Source of the DNA: CBDAPU01 sp965198875
GTDB lineage: Bacteria > Pseudomonadota > Gammaproteobacteria > Eutrophobiales > Eutrophobiaceae
DNA length: 64,000 nt
Direction of reading: 5' to 3'
Assembly (NCBI GenBank): GCA_965198875.1
Contig: CBDAPU010000001.1
Location: 1-64,000, forward strand
Both the position numbers and the translations under genes were made by a program. This document shows, piece after piece, positions 15,051 to 24,433 of this stretch. The stretch's first letter is position 1, and the number at the start of each line of letters is the position of its first letter. Below the pieces are notes generated by a model. That model did no database searches. It worked only from the letters and a program-made list of their open reading frames with translations, and was not told the DNA's origin.

Positions 15051-15824
15051 ATGACAGCTATGCGAGTCGTCTCCCTTACCTGCTCAAATACGGAAATCGT
15101 ATCCGCCCTCGGTTGCTCCAACAGGCTGGTGGGTGTGGATGATCATTCTGACTACCCGGAGGAGGTGGTGAAGGCATTGCCCAGAGTCGGCCCGGATCTC
15201 GATATTGATATCGAGAAAGTCACTGCCCTCAAGCCCGATCTGGTGCTGGCTTCCCTGACCGTCCCGGGCCACGAAAAAGTCATCGCAAATCTTAAGCAGG
15301 CAGGGTTGCATTACCTCGCCCCCGCCCCTGTCTGCATTGACGATATCTATAGCGATATTGGCCTGATTGCCGATGCGCTGGGTGTGGCAAACAAGGGGAA
15401 TGAGGTCATTGATGCGATGCGATCAACCCTGCGCCCATCAGCGCATAAAACAAACCACGCTGTTCTTGTCCAGTGGTGGCCGAAACCGGTGATTGCCCCG
15501 GGTAAGTACAGTTGGGTTGACGGGCTGCTGTCAAAGGCGGGTCTTACGAATCCGCTTTTTGATGAAGAAGTGAAAAGTATGCCGCTGACGGATGAGCAGG
15601 TCGCCTCATTGAACCCGGACGCCATCGTACTCTCATGGTGCGGCGTCAAACCAGAGAAATATCGCCCCGACGTGCTCTATCGCAATGAGCATTTCAAGAG
15701 CATGGATGCGATTATGAACAGGCGCATTTTTTGTGTACCCGAGGCGTATCTAGGTCGCCCTTCGCCACGGATTGTAGAGGGTTACCGCGCTTTTTGTGCG
15801 ATTGCACAGAGAATAAAGGCGTAA
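15051..15824 (+). CDS. BtuF-like cobalamin-binding protein without signal peptide
   Basis: Helical-backbone substrate-binding fold (PF01497 type): VVSLTCSNTEIVSALGCSNR at the start, VDDHSDYPEEVV, KPDLVLA, LGVANKGNEVID, SWVDGLLSKAGL and RPSPRIVEGY near the end. Family members bind cobalamin or iron chelates for ABC import. No signal peptide is visible from any start (TTG 15033, ATG 15051, ATG 15060), so it may act in the cytoplasm. It converges on the B12-dependent icmF, suggesting a link to cobalamin handling. About 258 residues. Confidence 0.75.
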   Translation: MTAMRVVSLTCSNTEIVSALGCSNRLVGVDDHSDYPEEVVKALPRVGPDLDIDIEKVTALKPDLVLASLTVPGHEKVIANLKQAGLHYLAPAPVCIDDIYSDIGLIADALGVANKGNEVIDAMRSTLRPSAHKTNHAVLVQWWPKPVIAPGKYSWVDGLLSKAGLTNPLFDEEVKSMPLTDEQVASLNPDAIVLSWCGVKPEKYRPDVLYRNEHFKSMDAIMNRRIFCVPEAYLGRPSPRIVEGYRAFCAIAQRIKA

Positions 15825-15842
15825 TTGCGGCGAGTAGTTTTG

Positions 15843-15863
15843 AGCCTTCGTGGGCTTTATTTT
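15843..15863 (+). terminator. Weak terminator between convergent genes
   Basis: AGCC, short loop, GGCT, followed by TTATTTT. Small stem between two converging genes. Confidence 0.4.
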
Positions 15864-15897
15864 AAGAGAACGCCGACATCCGCCCATGTTCGCCTGG

Positions 15898-18800
15898 CTA
15901 CATGTTCCTTCGATACTGCCCGCCCACTTCAAAAAACGCATCGGTGAGCTGCCCCAGGGAGCAATATCGTGCGGCCTGCATTAATTCTGCAAAGACATTC
16001 TCATTATGGATCACCGCCTGGCGGACCCGGTGCAACGCCCCATCTGATTGTTCCATATTTTTATCTTGAAACTCTCGCAACCGTTTGATCTGGCTCTGTT
16101 TCTCCTCATCGGTTGAACGGGCCAGCGTCACATCGAATGTGTCATCTTCATCTTCATTGAGGAATGTGTTCACGCCAATGATGGGATAACTGCCATCGTG
16201 TTTTTTATGCTCATACAGCAATGACTCATCCTGTATCTTGCCCCGCTGATAGCCGGTTTCCATCGCCCCCAGCACACCGCCTCGCTCGGCGATGCGCTCA
16301 AACTCCTGTAGCACCGCCTCTTCCACCAAGTCGGTCAGCTCTTCAATAATGAATGAGCCCTGGTTTGGATTTTCATTTCTCGCCAATCCCCATTCCTTGT
16401 TGATCACAAGCTGGATGGCCAGCGCCCGCCGCACTGACTCCTCAGTCGGTGTTGTGATCGCCTCATCAAAGGCATTGGTATGAAGACTATTACAGTTATC
16501 ATAGATGGCGATCAGGGCCTGCAATGTGGTGCGGATGTCATTGAACGCCATTTCCTGTGCATGCAGTGAGCGGCCTGACGTCTGTATATGGTATTTCAGT
16601 CGCTGGCTACGCTCGTTCGCCCCATATCTATCGCGCATCGTCACCGCCCAGATCCGTCTCGCCACCCTGCCCAGCACGGAATACTCCGGGTCCATGCCGT
16701 TGGAGAAGAAGAACGACAGGTTGGGTGCAAAATCATCAATGTGCATCCCCCTTGCGAGATAGGCTTCCACAAAGGTAAAACCATTGGCCAGGGTGAAGGC
16801 CAGTTGGGAGATGGGGTTGGCGCCGGCCTCTGCAATGTGATAACCGGAAATGGAAACGGAATAAAAATTACGCACCCGGTGATCGATAAAATACTGCTGA
16901 ATATCACCCATCATCCTGAGGCTAAACTCCGTTGAGAAGATGCAGGTGTTCTGTCCCTGATCTTCCTTCAGGATGTCGGCCTGCACTGTCCCTCGCACGT
17001 TCTCCAGGGCATGGGCGGTGATGGTGGCATGTTCATTATCATCAGGCGCTCTGCCGCTCTCCTGCGTGAACTTCTCTACCTGCTGATCGATCGCGGTATT
17101 TAGGAAATAAGCCAGGATAGTGGGCGCCGGCCCGTTGATGGTCATGGACACGGACGTGTTCGGATCACAGAGATCAAACCCGGCAAAAAGCACCTTCATG
17201 TCATCCAGGGTGGCGATGGAGACCCCTGAGTTGCCAATTTTCCCGTAGATATCCGGTCGCTCATTCGGATCAAACCCATACAGCGTGACGGAGTCGAATG
17301 CCGTTGATAAGCGTTTTGCCTTCGAATGCGCTGATAATGCCTTAAAACGGCGATTCGTTCTGCCAGGGCCCCCCTCGCCGGCAAACATCCGTGTGGGCGC
17401 TTCCTCTTGCCGTTTGAATGGAAATACCCCGGCGGTGTAGGGAAAGTAGCCAGGCAGGTTCTCGTATTTCAACCATTTTAATAATTCCCCGTGATCTTCG
17501 TATTTCGGCAGGCTCACCCTGGGTATTCGCATGCCGGATAGTGTTGTTGTGATCAGGCTGGTTTTGATCTCCCTGCCGCTGGCCGCGCTAACAAACTCAT
17601 CCTCGCTGTAGCGTGCTTTCAGTGCAGGCCAGCTCTCCAGCAGTTGTTTATTTGCGGATGTTAGCTGTGCGGTTTTTTGCTCAATGAGCCTGGACAGCGC
17701 CTCGGTGGGAGCCCCGCAACCAGCCAGCATAGCGGCGCTGGCCTGTAGTTGTTGTTTTTCCCTGGCAATGGCCACCTGCTCCAGGGTGTCGTGATGATAG
17801 CCCCTGACGGTATCGGCAATATCGGCGAGATAGCGTTGTCGCTGCGGGGGCACGATGATGGTGCGTTCGGTGGATTGCCTGATGGCAACAATCGGTAGCG
17901 CACTGTCATACTCCCGCAAGCCTTGTTCTCTTAATGGCGGTAGAAGACCCTGATAAAGCGCAGTGGTCCCATCGTCTTTGAATTTTGATGCGATGGTGCC
18001 ATAGACCGGCATCATCTCTGGTTGTGCGGAGAATGCCTGGCGATTGCGTTGCACCTGTTTGGCCACGTCTCGCATGGCGTCTTCGCCGCCTCTGCGATCG
18101 AATTTATTGATCGCCACCACATCAGCGAAATCCAGCATGTCAATTTTTTCAAGCTGACTGGCTGCGCCAAACTCCGGGGTCATGACGTATAATGAGGTAT
18201 CCACAAAGGGGACGACGCCCGCATCACCCTGCCCTATCCCCGGGGTTTCAACCATAATCAGATCGAAGCCGGATACTTTTACAGCATTGATGACGTCAGG
18301 CAGGTAGCCCGGCACTTCCGCCATGGCCGTGCGTGTTGCCATGGAGCGCATGAAAATATTCTCATGGTAGATGGCATTCATGCGGATCCGATCGCCCAGC
18401 AATGCACCGCCGGTTTTCCTTCGGGTCGGATCAATCGCCAGTATGGCGATGCGTAGTTCATCTTGGCTGTCCAGCCGAAAACGACGGATGAGCTCATCCG
18501 TCAGGGATGATTTTCCGGCCCCGCCTGTTCCGGTGATCCCCAGTACCGGTGTGCTGTGACCACGGGCCTTTGCCTCTTTGGCTAATTGTGATGTGTGTTT
18601 ATCTTCGAGTTTTTCATTTTCGATGGCGCTAATGACTCGGGCCAGAACCGACCGCTCACCCTGGTTGAGCGTTTTCAGGCTCGCCGCTGTCATAGCGCCG
18701 GGGTCAGAACGGCATGCCTGCATCATCATATCGATCATGCCGTGCAGTCCTAGCTGCTGCCCATCCTGGGGAGAGAAAAGCCGTTGCACGCCGTATTCGT

Positions 18801-19161
18801 GCAATGCGTCAATTTCATCGGGGACGATGACGCCGCCGCCACCGCCGAATACCTTGATATGCCCTGCCCCCCGTTGCCGTAGCCTGTCGATCAGGTATTT
18901 GAAGTACTCAACATGCCCCCCCTGATAGGAACTCACTGCAATCCCCTGCACGTCTTCCTGCAATGCGGATTCGACAATTTCATGGACGGAGCGGTTGTGC
19001 GCCAGGTGTATCACCTCGGCGCCGGCCTGTTGCAGGATCCGGCGCATGATATTGATGGAAACATCATGGCCATCAAACAAACTGGCGGCGGTGATAAAGC
19101 GCACGCTGGTATCAGCGGCTGTGTCGGCTTGTTGTATTTTTGAGGATGATGTTCTCGCCAT
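15898..19161 (-). CDS. icmF: Isobutyryl-CoA mutase, fused form (IcmF)
   Basis: Adenosylcobalamin enzyme that interconverts isobutyryl-CoA and butyryl-CoA, with its repair chaperone in one chain of 1087 residues. Order: B12-binding domain (SLFDGHDVSINIMRRIL, residues 28-44), MeaB-like GTPase (Walker A GITGTGGAGKSS, 208-219), then the substrate domain. IcmF-type residues are visible where methylmalonyl-CoA mutase has Tyr and Arg: Phe in GVFPFKR and Gln in DQGQNTCIF; the catalytic His is in SISGYHIAEAGA. So isobutyryl (or isovaleryl/pivalyl) substrates fit better than methylmalonyl. Divergent from a MerR regulator with a shared operator. Confidence 0.93.
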   Translation of the reverse strand: MARTSSSKIQQADTAADTSVRFITAASLFDGHDVSINIMRRILQQAGAEVIHLAHNRSVHEIVESALQEDVQGIAVSSYQGGHVEYFKYLIDRLRQRGAGHIKVFGGGGGVIVPDEIDALHEYGVQRLFSPQDGQQLGLHGMIDMMMQACRSDPGAMTAASLKTLNQGERSVLARVISAIENEKLEDKHTSQLAKEAKARGHSTPVLGITGTGGAGKSSLTDELIRRFRLDSQDELRIAILAIDPTRRKTGGALLGDRIRMNAIYHENIFMRSMATRTAMAEVPGYLPDVINAVKVSGFDLIMVETPGIGQGDAGVVPFVDTSLYVMTPEFGAASQLEKIDMLDFADVVAINKFDRRGGEDAMRDVAKQVQRNRQAFSAQPEMMPVYGTIASKFKDDGTTALYQGLLPPLREQGLREYDSALPIVAIRQSTERTIIVPPQRQRYLADIADTVRGYHHDTLEQVAIAREKQQLQASAAMLAGCGAPTEALSRLIEQKTAQLTSANKQLLESWPALKARYSEDEFVSAASGREIKTSLITTTLSGMRIPRVSLPKYEDHGELLKWLKYENLPGYFPYTAGVFPFKRQEEAPTRMFAGEGGPGRTNRRFKALSAHSKAKRLSTAFDSVTLYGFDPNERPDIYGKIGNSGVSIATLDDMKVLFAGFDLCDPNTSVSMTINGPAPTILAYFLNTAIDQQVEKFTQESGRAPDDNEHATITAHALENVRGTVQADILKEDQGQNTCIFSTEFSLRMMGDIQQYFIDHRVRNFYSVSISGYHIAEAGANPISQLAFTLANGFTFVEAYLARGMHIDDFAPNLSFFFSNGMDPEYSVLGRVARRIWAVTMRDRYGANERSQRLKYHIQTSGRSLHAQEMAFNDIRTTLQALIAIYDNCNSLHTNAFDEAITTPTEESVRRALAIQLVINKEWGLARNENPNQGSFIIEELTDLVEEAVLQEFERIAERGGVLGAMETGYQRGKIQDESLLYEHKKHDGSYPIIGVNTFLNEDEDDTFDVTLARSTDEEKQSQIKRLREFQDKNMEQSDGALHRVRQAVIHNENVFAELMQAARYCSLGQLTDAFFEVGGQYRRNM

Positions 19162-19211
19162 TATTTTATTGATGACTGATATTGAATGTTGACTTGTCTT
19201 ACATTACATTA

Positions 19212-19227
19212 ACGTTTACGTAAACGT
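19212..19227. promoter_or_regulatory. Palindromic operator between icmF and merR gene
   Basis: ACGTTTACGTAAACGT, a perfect 16-bp palindrome, with TATAAAAT right after it (19231). It resembles operators of LiuR-type MerR regulators of branched-chain acyl-CoA breakdown. It overlaps the divergent promoters, so it likely controls both genes. Confidence 0.75.
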
Positions 19228-19257
19228 CAATATAAAATAGAGAAGAGCGTTAAGGCC

Positions 19258-19704
19258 ATGGACAACACGAGCAATGCGTATAGTAGTCCTGACATATCAG
19301 GCTCTTATGAAAGAGAAACCTACACCATCTCGGAGCTGGCGAAGGAGTTTGCGATCACGACGCGGGCGATACGCTTTTATGAGGACGCCGCTCTCATCTC
19401 CCCGGCCCGGCGTGGCCGCAATCGCATCTATTCCCTGTGTGACCGCACCCGCTTGAAGCTGATCCTGCGCGGTAAACGTCTTGGCTTCTCGCTGGGTGAG
19501 ATCCGCGAGATGTTCCAGCTATACGACTCAGAACCGGGCGAGATAGGCCAGTTACATCATGTACTTGGCAAAGTGACTGAAAGAATGTCCATGCTGGAGA
19601 AACAACTCGATGACATAGGGCTCACCCTGCAGGAATTACAGGATGTTAAGGCCCAGTGCCAGCGGCGCCTGCAAGCGATGGAGGCGCCGGGGAGCGTTGG
19701 ATAA
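19258..19704 (+). CDS. MerR-family regulator, LiuR-like
   Basis: Protein of 148 residues with an N-terminal MerR helix-turn-helix (YTISELAKEFAITTRAIRFY, residues 22-41; then EDAALISPARRGRNRIYS) and a C-terminal dimerisation coiled coil. No metal-binding cysteine pattern of CueR/MerR is present (single C near 120). LiuR proteins of proteobacteria control leucine/isovalerate and acyl-CoA genes; the adjacent icmF and the palindrome at 19212 fit this. It may repress both genes until an acyl-CoA binds (inference). Confidence 0.8.
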   Translation: MDNTSNAYSSPDISGSYERETYTISELAKEFAITTRAIRFYEDAALISPARRGRNRIYSLCDRTRLKLILRGKRLGFSLGEIREMFQLYDSEPGEIGQLHHVLGKVTERMSMLEKQLDDIGLTLQELQDVKAQCQRRLQAMEAPGSVG

Positions 19705-19762
19705 TACCCCATCTGCTACAGAGAACTTCTTATAAATCAAAGTTTTATAAAGCATAGATGAC

Positions 19763-19939
19763 ATGAAAAATAACGAAGTCCCGCCCCCCTCTCCCTGTAT
19801 TCAGGTCTGTGTCATGGATGAGTTCAGCGGGCTTTGCCGGGGTTGCTACCGCACTTTGGAAGAGATCAGCGCCTGGGGGGCCTTAAACAAGGCGCAGAAA
19901 AGCGCAATTCTGGCGGAATTAGATAAACGCACTCACTGA
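19763..19939 (+). CDS. DUF1289 small cysteine protein
   Basis: Protein of 58 residues. CIQVCVMDEFSGLCRGCYRT holds the four cysteines typical of DUF1289 (PF06945), followed by LEEISAW. Probably a small metal- or Fe-S-binding protein; function not established. Confidence 0.8.
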   Translation: MKNNEVPPPSPCIQVCVMDEFSGLCRGCYRTLEEISAWGALNKAQKSAILAELDKRTH

Positions 19940-20021
19940 GGGCGAGAATCCTCTCGCCTCCGCCAGAAAACTTCATTAGTCTTGGGGTATATTTTTATCG
20001 CTATCCGCTGGGATCACCGCC

Positions 20022-21509
20022 ATGAAAATGCCTGCTATCGATGCCGCCGCCTTGAGAAACAGGGCGACTTTGATCAAGACCCTCAGGAGGATCCTGCCGC
20101 AAGCGTGTGTGATCAGCGATGAGGAGGCGCTTAGGGCCTATGAGACGGACGCACTGACCGCATACCGGCAAGCGCCCATGCTGGTTGTGTTGCCCGAGAC
20201 GACGGCACAGGTCGCTGAGGTCTTAAAATTATGCAGTGCATTGAATGTGAAGGTGGTGCCCAGGGGCGCCGGTACTTCCTTATCAGGCGGCGCACTACCC
20301 CTGGCCGATGGCATCGTGCTTGGCCTTGGCAAGTTTAATCAGATCCTCGATATTGATTATGATAATCGCTGTGTCATCGCCCAGTCAGGCGTGAGTAATC
20401 TTGCCATTACCCAAGCGGTGAAACACAGGGGGTTTTACTACGCCCCCGATCCATCCAGTCAGATCGTCTGCACCATCGGCGGCAATGTCAGCGAAAACGC
20501 CGGTGGCGTGCATTGTCTTAAATACGGTTTGACCACCAACAACATCCTGGGCGTTGAAATGGTGACTATGGATGGCGAGATAGTGCGTATCGGTGGTAAA
20601 TATCTCGACCCTGCCGGTTATGACTTGCTGGGCATTATCACCGGCTCGGAGGGGTTGCTGGGGGTGATCACGGAAGTCACGGTACGCATCATTCAACAAC
20701 CGCAAACCGCAAAAGCCCTGTTGCTGGGTTTTCCAGACAATGAATCGGCGGGGGAGTTTGTTGCGAAGGTCATCGGTAGTGGTGTTATCCCGGCCGGGAT
20801 AGAGATGATGGATGCGCTGGCGATCAAGGCGTCGGAGGATTATTCCCATGCTGGTTATCCCGTTGACTGCCCTGCTCTGGTTATCACCGAACTGGACGGG
20901 CCAGAGGCGGAAGTGACCGAGTTGATTGAACGGGTGAGCGATATCGCCAAGGCCTGTCAGGCCCTATCCATCAAAGTGAGTGGATCAGAAGAGGAGCGCA
21001 TTCGGATCTGGGCCGGCAGAAAAGCGGCCTTCCCCGCCCTGGGTGCTATCACGCCGGATTATTTCTGCATGGACGGCACCATCCCCCGCCATCAGTTATC
21101 ACATGTGCTCATGCGGATCAGTGATATGTCCCGGCGCTATCAGCTACGGGTGGCCAACGTCTTTCATGCCGGTGATGGTAACTTGCACCCGTTGATCCTG
21201 TTTGACGCCAACAGGCCCGATGATCTGGCGAGGGCCGAAGCGTTTGGCGCTGATATTCTGCGCCTGTGTGTGGAGGTGGGCGGCGTATTAACGGGCGAGC
21301 ATGGTGTTGGCGTTGAGAAACGGGACCTGATGCCTGAGATGTTTAACGAGACCGATCTCAAACAACAGCAGCGGATCAAATGTGTATTTGATCCGGCAGG
21401 ACGGCTCAATCCCGGCAAGGTGTTTCCCTCGTTGCACCGCTGCGCCGAATTAGGCAAGTTGCACGTACACAAAGGCAACATCCCGTTTCCTGATATCCCC
21501 CGTCTCTAG
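20022..21509 (+). CDS. glcD: Glycolate oxidase FAD subunit GlcD
   Basis: FAD-linked subunit of membrane-associated glycolate oxidase, which turns glycolate to glyoxylate. An FAD-binding type-4 domain covers residues about 55-230 (PRGAGTSLSGGALPLADGIV). The C-terminal FAD-oxidase domain has HAGDGNLHPLILFD and GEHGVGVEKRDLMPEMF. At 495 residues it matches E. coli GlcD. First gene of a tight three-gene operon, with glcE 3 bp after its stop. Electrons pass to quinone through GlcF. Confidence 0.93.
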   Translation: MKMPAIDAAALRNRATLIKTLRRILPQACVISDEEALRAYETDALTAYRQAPMLVVLPETTAQVAEVLKLCSALNVKVVPRGAGTSLSGGALPLADGIVLGLGKFNQILDIDYDNRCVIAQSGVSNLAITQAVKHRGFYYAPDPSSQIVCTIGGNVSENAGGVHCLKYGLTTNNILGVEMVTMDGEIVRIGGKYLDPAGYDLLGIITGSEGLLGVITEVTVRIIQQPQTAKALLLGFPDNESAGEFVAKVIGSGVIPAGIEMMDALAIKASEDYSHAGYPVDCPALVITELDGPEAEVTELIERVSDIAKACQALSIKVSGSEEERIRIWAGRKAAFPALGAITPDYFCMDGTIPRHQLSHVLMRISDMSRRYQLRVANVFHAGDGNLHPLILFDANRPDDLARAEAFGADILRLCVEVGGVLTGEHGVGVEKRDLMPEMFNETDLKQQQRIKCVFDPAGRLNPGKVFPSLHRCAELGKLHVHKGNIPFPDIPRL

Positions 21510-21512
21510 GGT

Positions 21513-22733
21513 ATGGAGCGCTATGCACCTGCATCGGAGCAACAGGCCCGGGCGTTTATCCAGTGGGCTATAGCTGATCATCAATCCATGGCGCTACAGG
21601 GGAAAAACTCCAAGCGCCAGTTTGGTCTGGCGATGACAACCGACTGTGCGCTATCAACGGCGGGGCTTAGGGGTATTTTAGAATACCATCCTGAGGAACT
21701 CATCATGACCGCCTTGCCCGGCACCCCCATTGAAGAGATAAAAAAAACCCTGGCGGCCCATCACCAGCATCTGGAGTTTGAACCCCTGTCTTTGAACAAA
21801 CTCTACGGCATGGACGATGAAGGCACCATAGGCGGCGTCTTTATCGGTAACCTGGCCGGGCCAAGGCGCATAAAATCAGGCGCCGCCAGGGATCATATCC
21901 TCGGGATCCGGGCGATCAATGGCCGCGGGCAGGTGTTTAAGTCGGGCGGTAAGGTGATCAAAAACGTCAGTGGCTATGACATGAGCAAGTTAATAGCCGG
22001 CTCCTGGGGTACGCTATCCCTGCTCACGGAGCTCAGTTTCAAGGTGCTGCCCGCCCCGATCACACAAACCAGTATCGCCCTGTGGGGGCTGTCCGCAGAT
22101 CAGGGCGTCAAGCTCCTGACAACAGTGCTCTGTGCGCCCTATGAGGCCTCCGGGCTGGCCTTCCTGCCGGAGCAAACCACAGCGGCGCTAAAGCACGATG
22201 ACATCGCTTTGCTGGATGGCTCGCTTACCCTGATCCGCCTTGAAGGAACGGCGCTGTCCGTCAGGGAACGGGTTAAGGCAATAAAAACAGTGCTGCCCGA
22301 TGATCATGAAAACAGCCTGTTTGCAAACGATCATTCCCTGGTGCTATGGTCTCTCATTCGAGATATCGCCCCGCTAGGCGATGACAACCGCACCCCTTGC
22401 GTATTGAGAATATCCATCCCACCGAACTGTGCCCCGGCCCTGGCGCAATACATCGATGAACTCGGCGGTTGTCTGTGGTATCTGGATGGGGCTGGTAGCT
22501 GGCTCTGGGTGGGTGTTTGTGATGTTGCTGCACAGGAGAAGCTCCATGCCATTCGGCGAGAAGTTCAGAAGACAACGGGTAGCGTGATCCTCTATCGCGC
22601 CCCTGAGGCTATAAAAAAAGCAGTTGGTATTTATGCCTTTGCTGATCAGAATATCAGAAAACTGAATGAAAGAATCAAACACAGTTTCGATCCCCTGAAC
22701 CTGTTCAACCCCGATCGTCTATATTCTCTTTAG
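21513..22733 (+). CDS. glcE: Glycolate oxidase FAD-binding subunit GlcE
   Basis: Second FAD-binding subunit of glycolate oxidase. Motifs GTIGGVFIGNLAGPRRIKSG and VFKSGGKVIKNVSGYDMSKL are characteristic of GlcE. It ends KHSFDPLNLFNPDRLYSL, the family C-terminal sequence. At 406 residues it is longer than E. coli GlcE (350). Start ATG lies 3 bp after glcD; glcF follows after 3 bp. Confidence 0.92.
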   Translation: MERYAPASEQQARAFIQWAIADHQSMALQGKNSKRQFGLAMTTDCALSTAGLRGILEYHPEELIMTALPGTPIEEIKKTLAAHHQHLEFEPLSLNKLYGMDDEGTIGGVFIGNLAGPRRIKSGAARDHILGIRAINGRGQVFKSGGKVIKNVSGYDMSKLIAGSWGTLSLLTELSFKVLPAPITQTSIALWGLSADQGVKLLTTVLCAPYEASGLAFLPEQTTAALKHDDIALLDGSLTLIRLEGTALSVRERVKAIKTVLPDDHENSLFANDHSLVLWSLIRDIAPLGDDNRTPCVLRISIPPNCAPALAQYIDELGGCLWYLDGAGSWLWVGVCDVAAQEKLHAIRREVQKTTGSVILYRAPEAIKKAVGIYAFADQNIRKLNERIKHSFDPLNLFNPDRLYSL

Positions 22734-22736
22734 ATC

Positions 22737-24005
22737 ATGCGTACAGAGTTTACAACCCGACAACTGGCGGACCCGGCTATCTTTGAGGCCAACAACACGT
22801 TTCGAAAGTGTGTGCATTGTGGTTTTTGTAACGCCACCTGTCCGACTTTTCATCTGCTCGGTGATGAGCTGGACGGCCCCAGGGGGCGCATTTATCTGAT
22901 GAAAAACATGCTGGAGAAGGAGATCGCCCCGTCTTCGAAGGTGGTCAAACACATCGACAGATGCCTGTCCTGTCTTGCCTGCATGAGCGCCTGCCCGTCC
23001 GATGTGGACTATATGCACCTGCTCGACTCAACACGCAGCTATATTGAAGAGAAATACCATCGCCCCCTGGCGGACAGGCTTTTCAGGGCTCTTCTCGCAT
23101 TCACATTACCCTCTCCAGCCAGGCTTCGGGTTATCCTGTTTTTATCGCACCTGTTAGCGCCGCTTAAACCACTGCTGCCGAGGCGCATACAGGCAGGATT
23201 AAACCTGAATGCAAGACCCTGTCGGACAAAGGCAAAACAACCCGTGCGTAATAAAGATAAGGCGGGGAAAGCGGTGGGTTTAATCGCCGGATGTGTGCAA
23301 CAGGTTATCGGCGAGCAGATCAATTCAGCTACCCGGCAGGTTCTTGAGCGACATGGCTATGAGGTGCATGTGCTATCCGAAGCAGGCTGTTGCGGCGCCA
23401 TCGAGCATCATCTTGGAAAGAGGCGGCAAGCCCGGCGGCGGTTCAAGGAAAACATAACGCTATGGATACAACAAATCGATGCGCTTAATCTCGGCGCCCT
23501 GATCGTCAATGCCTCCGGCTGCGGCACCATGATCAAAGACTACGGCCATATTTTCAAACACGATACAGCCTTAAAAGACAGCGCTGATAAAATCAGCAAT
23601 CGGGTTGAGGATATAACCGAGTTCCTGTACAGGGAGAAGGTAGCTATCAGCGGCAAGCGGGTGGAGAACATCAGGGTCGCCTATCAAAGTCCCTGCTCCA
23701 TGCAACACGGGCAGAAAGTAGACGCACAGCCCATCGCCCTGCTCAGAGAAAGCGGGTTTGAGGTCCAGGAGTTACCGGAGAAACACATCTGCTGTGGCTC
23801 GGCAGGCACCTATAACCTGTTGCAACCGGACATCGCACACCAGTTAGGGCAAAGAAAAGCCCGGCACATAAAAACACTAAACGCAACCGTGGTGGCCAGC
23901 GGCAACCTGGGTTGTATCTTGCAACTCCAGCAATTCATCGACACGCCCATCGTGCACACGGCTGAATTGCTCAACTGGGCAGGCGGGGCGGACAAACCGT
24001 TCTGA
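22737..24005 (+). CDS. glcF: Glycolate oxidase iron-sulfur subunit GlcF
   Basis: Electron-transfer subunit of 422 residues. Two 4Fe-4S motifs lie at residues about 31-43 (CVHCGFCNATCP) and 82-93 (CLSCLACMSACP). Two CCG domains follow (EAGCCGAIEHHLG, and KHICCGSAGTYNLL), as in GlcF and other heterodisulfide-reductase-type subunits. Last gene of glcDEF. The operon lets the cell use glycolate, a product of photorespiration-like or algal carbon. Confidence 0.93.
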   Translation: MRTEFTTRQLADPAIFEANNTFRKCVHCGFCNATCPTFHLLGDELDGPRGRIYLMKNMLEKEIAPSSKVVKHIDRCLSCLACMSACPSDVDYMHLLDSTRSYIEEKYHRPLADRLFRALLAFTLPSPARLRVILFLSHLLAPLKPLLPRRIQAGLNLNARPCRTKAKQPVRNKDKAGKAVGLIAGCVQQVIGEQINSATRQVLERHGYEVHVLSEAGCCGAIEHHLGKRRQARRRFKENITLWIQQIDALNLGALIVNASGCGTMIKDYGHIFKHDTALKDSADKISNRVEDITEFLYREKVAISGKRVENIRVAYQSPCSMQHGQKVDAQPIALLRESGFEVQELPEKHICCGSAGTYNLLQPDIAHQLGQRKARHIKTLNATVVASGNLGCILQLQQFIDTPIVHTAELLNWAGGADKPF

Positions 24006-24433
24006 GGGCGTTGCGATCCATGGCGGTGCTCGGAGCCAGGATTGAACCATGTCGCATCCCCTGAAAGCAAAACAACCCCGCGTCAAATACCGGCTCTTTA
24101 CCAGCATCTTCATCTTCCTCGACATGCCCTCAGGTATGGCGACATACGCTCAACTCACCTTTCCATTGAATGGGCATGAACATGGCGTAGGATGGCATAG
24201 CATGGGCTTGATGTTGCATCGTTAAACCTAAAGCAGGCTATCACCCAGGGCAAAGAGATGGATGAGGACAGTGAAATAAACAGGATTTATGCTAATGTTG
24301 GAATATGATATGGGGCAGAGCAGATCTGAAAAACCTGCGAGGCGTCATACTTCTCAGACAAGCGCAGCGACAGGGAGCGCTGTTTGTTGAATAATCAGCA
24401 GAGGCGGTCATTTTTATATCGAGACTTAACGCT
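24006..24433. other. Intergenic, nothing recognised
   Basis: No credible gene, RNA or terminator seen in 428 bp. Confidence 0.35.
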
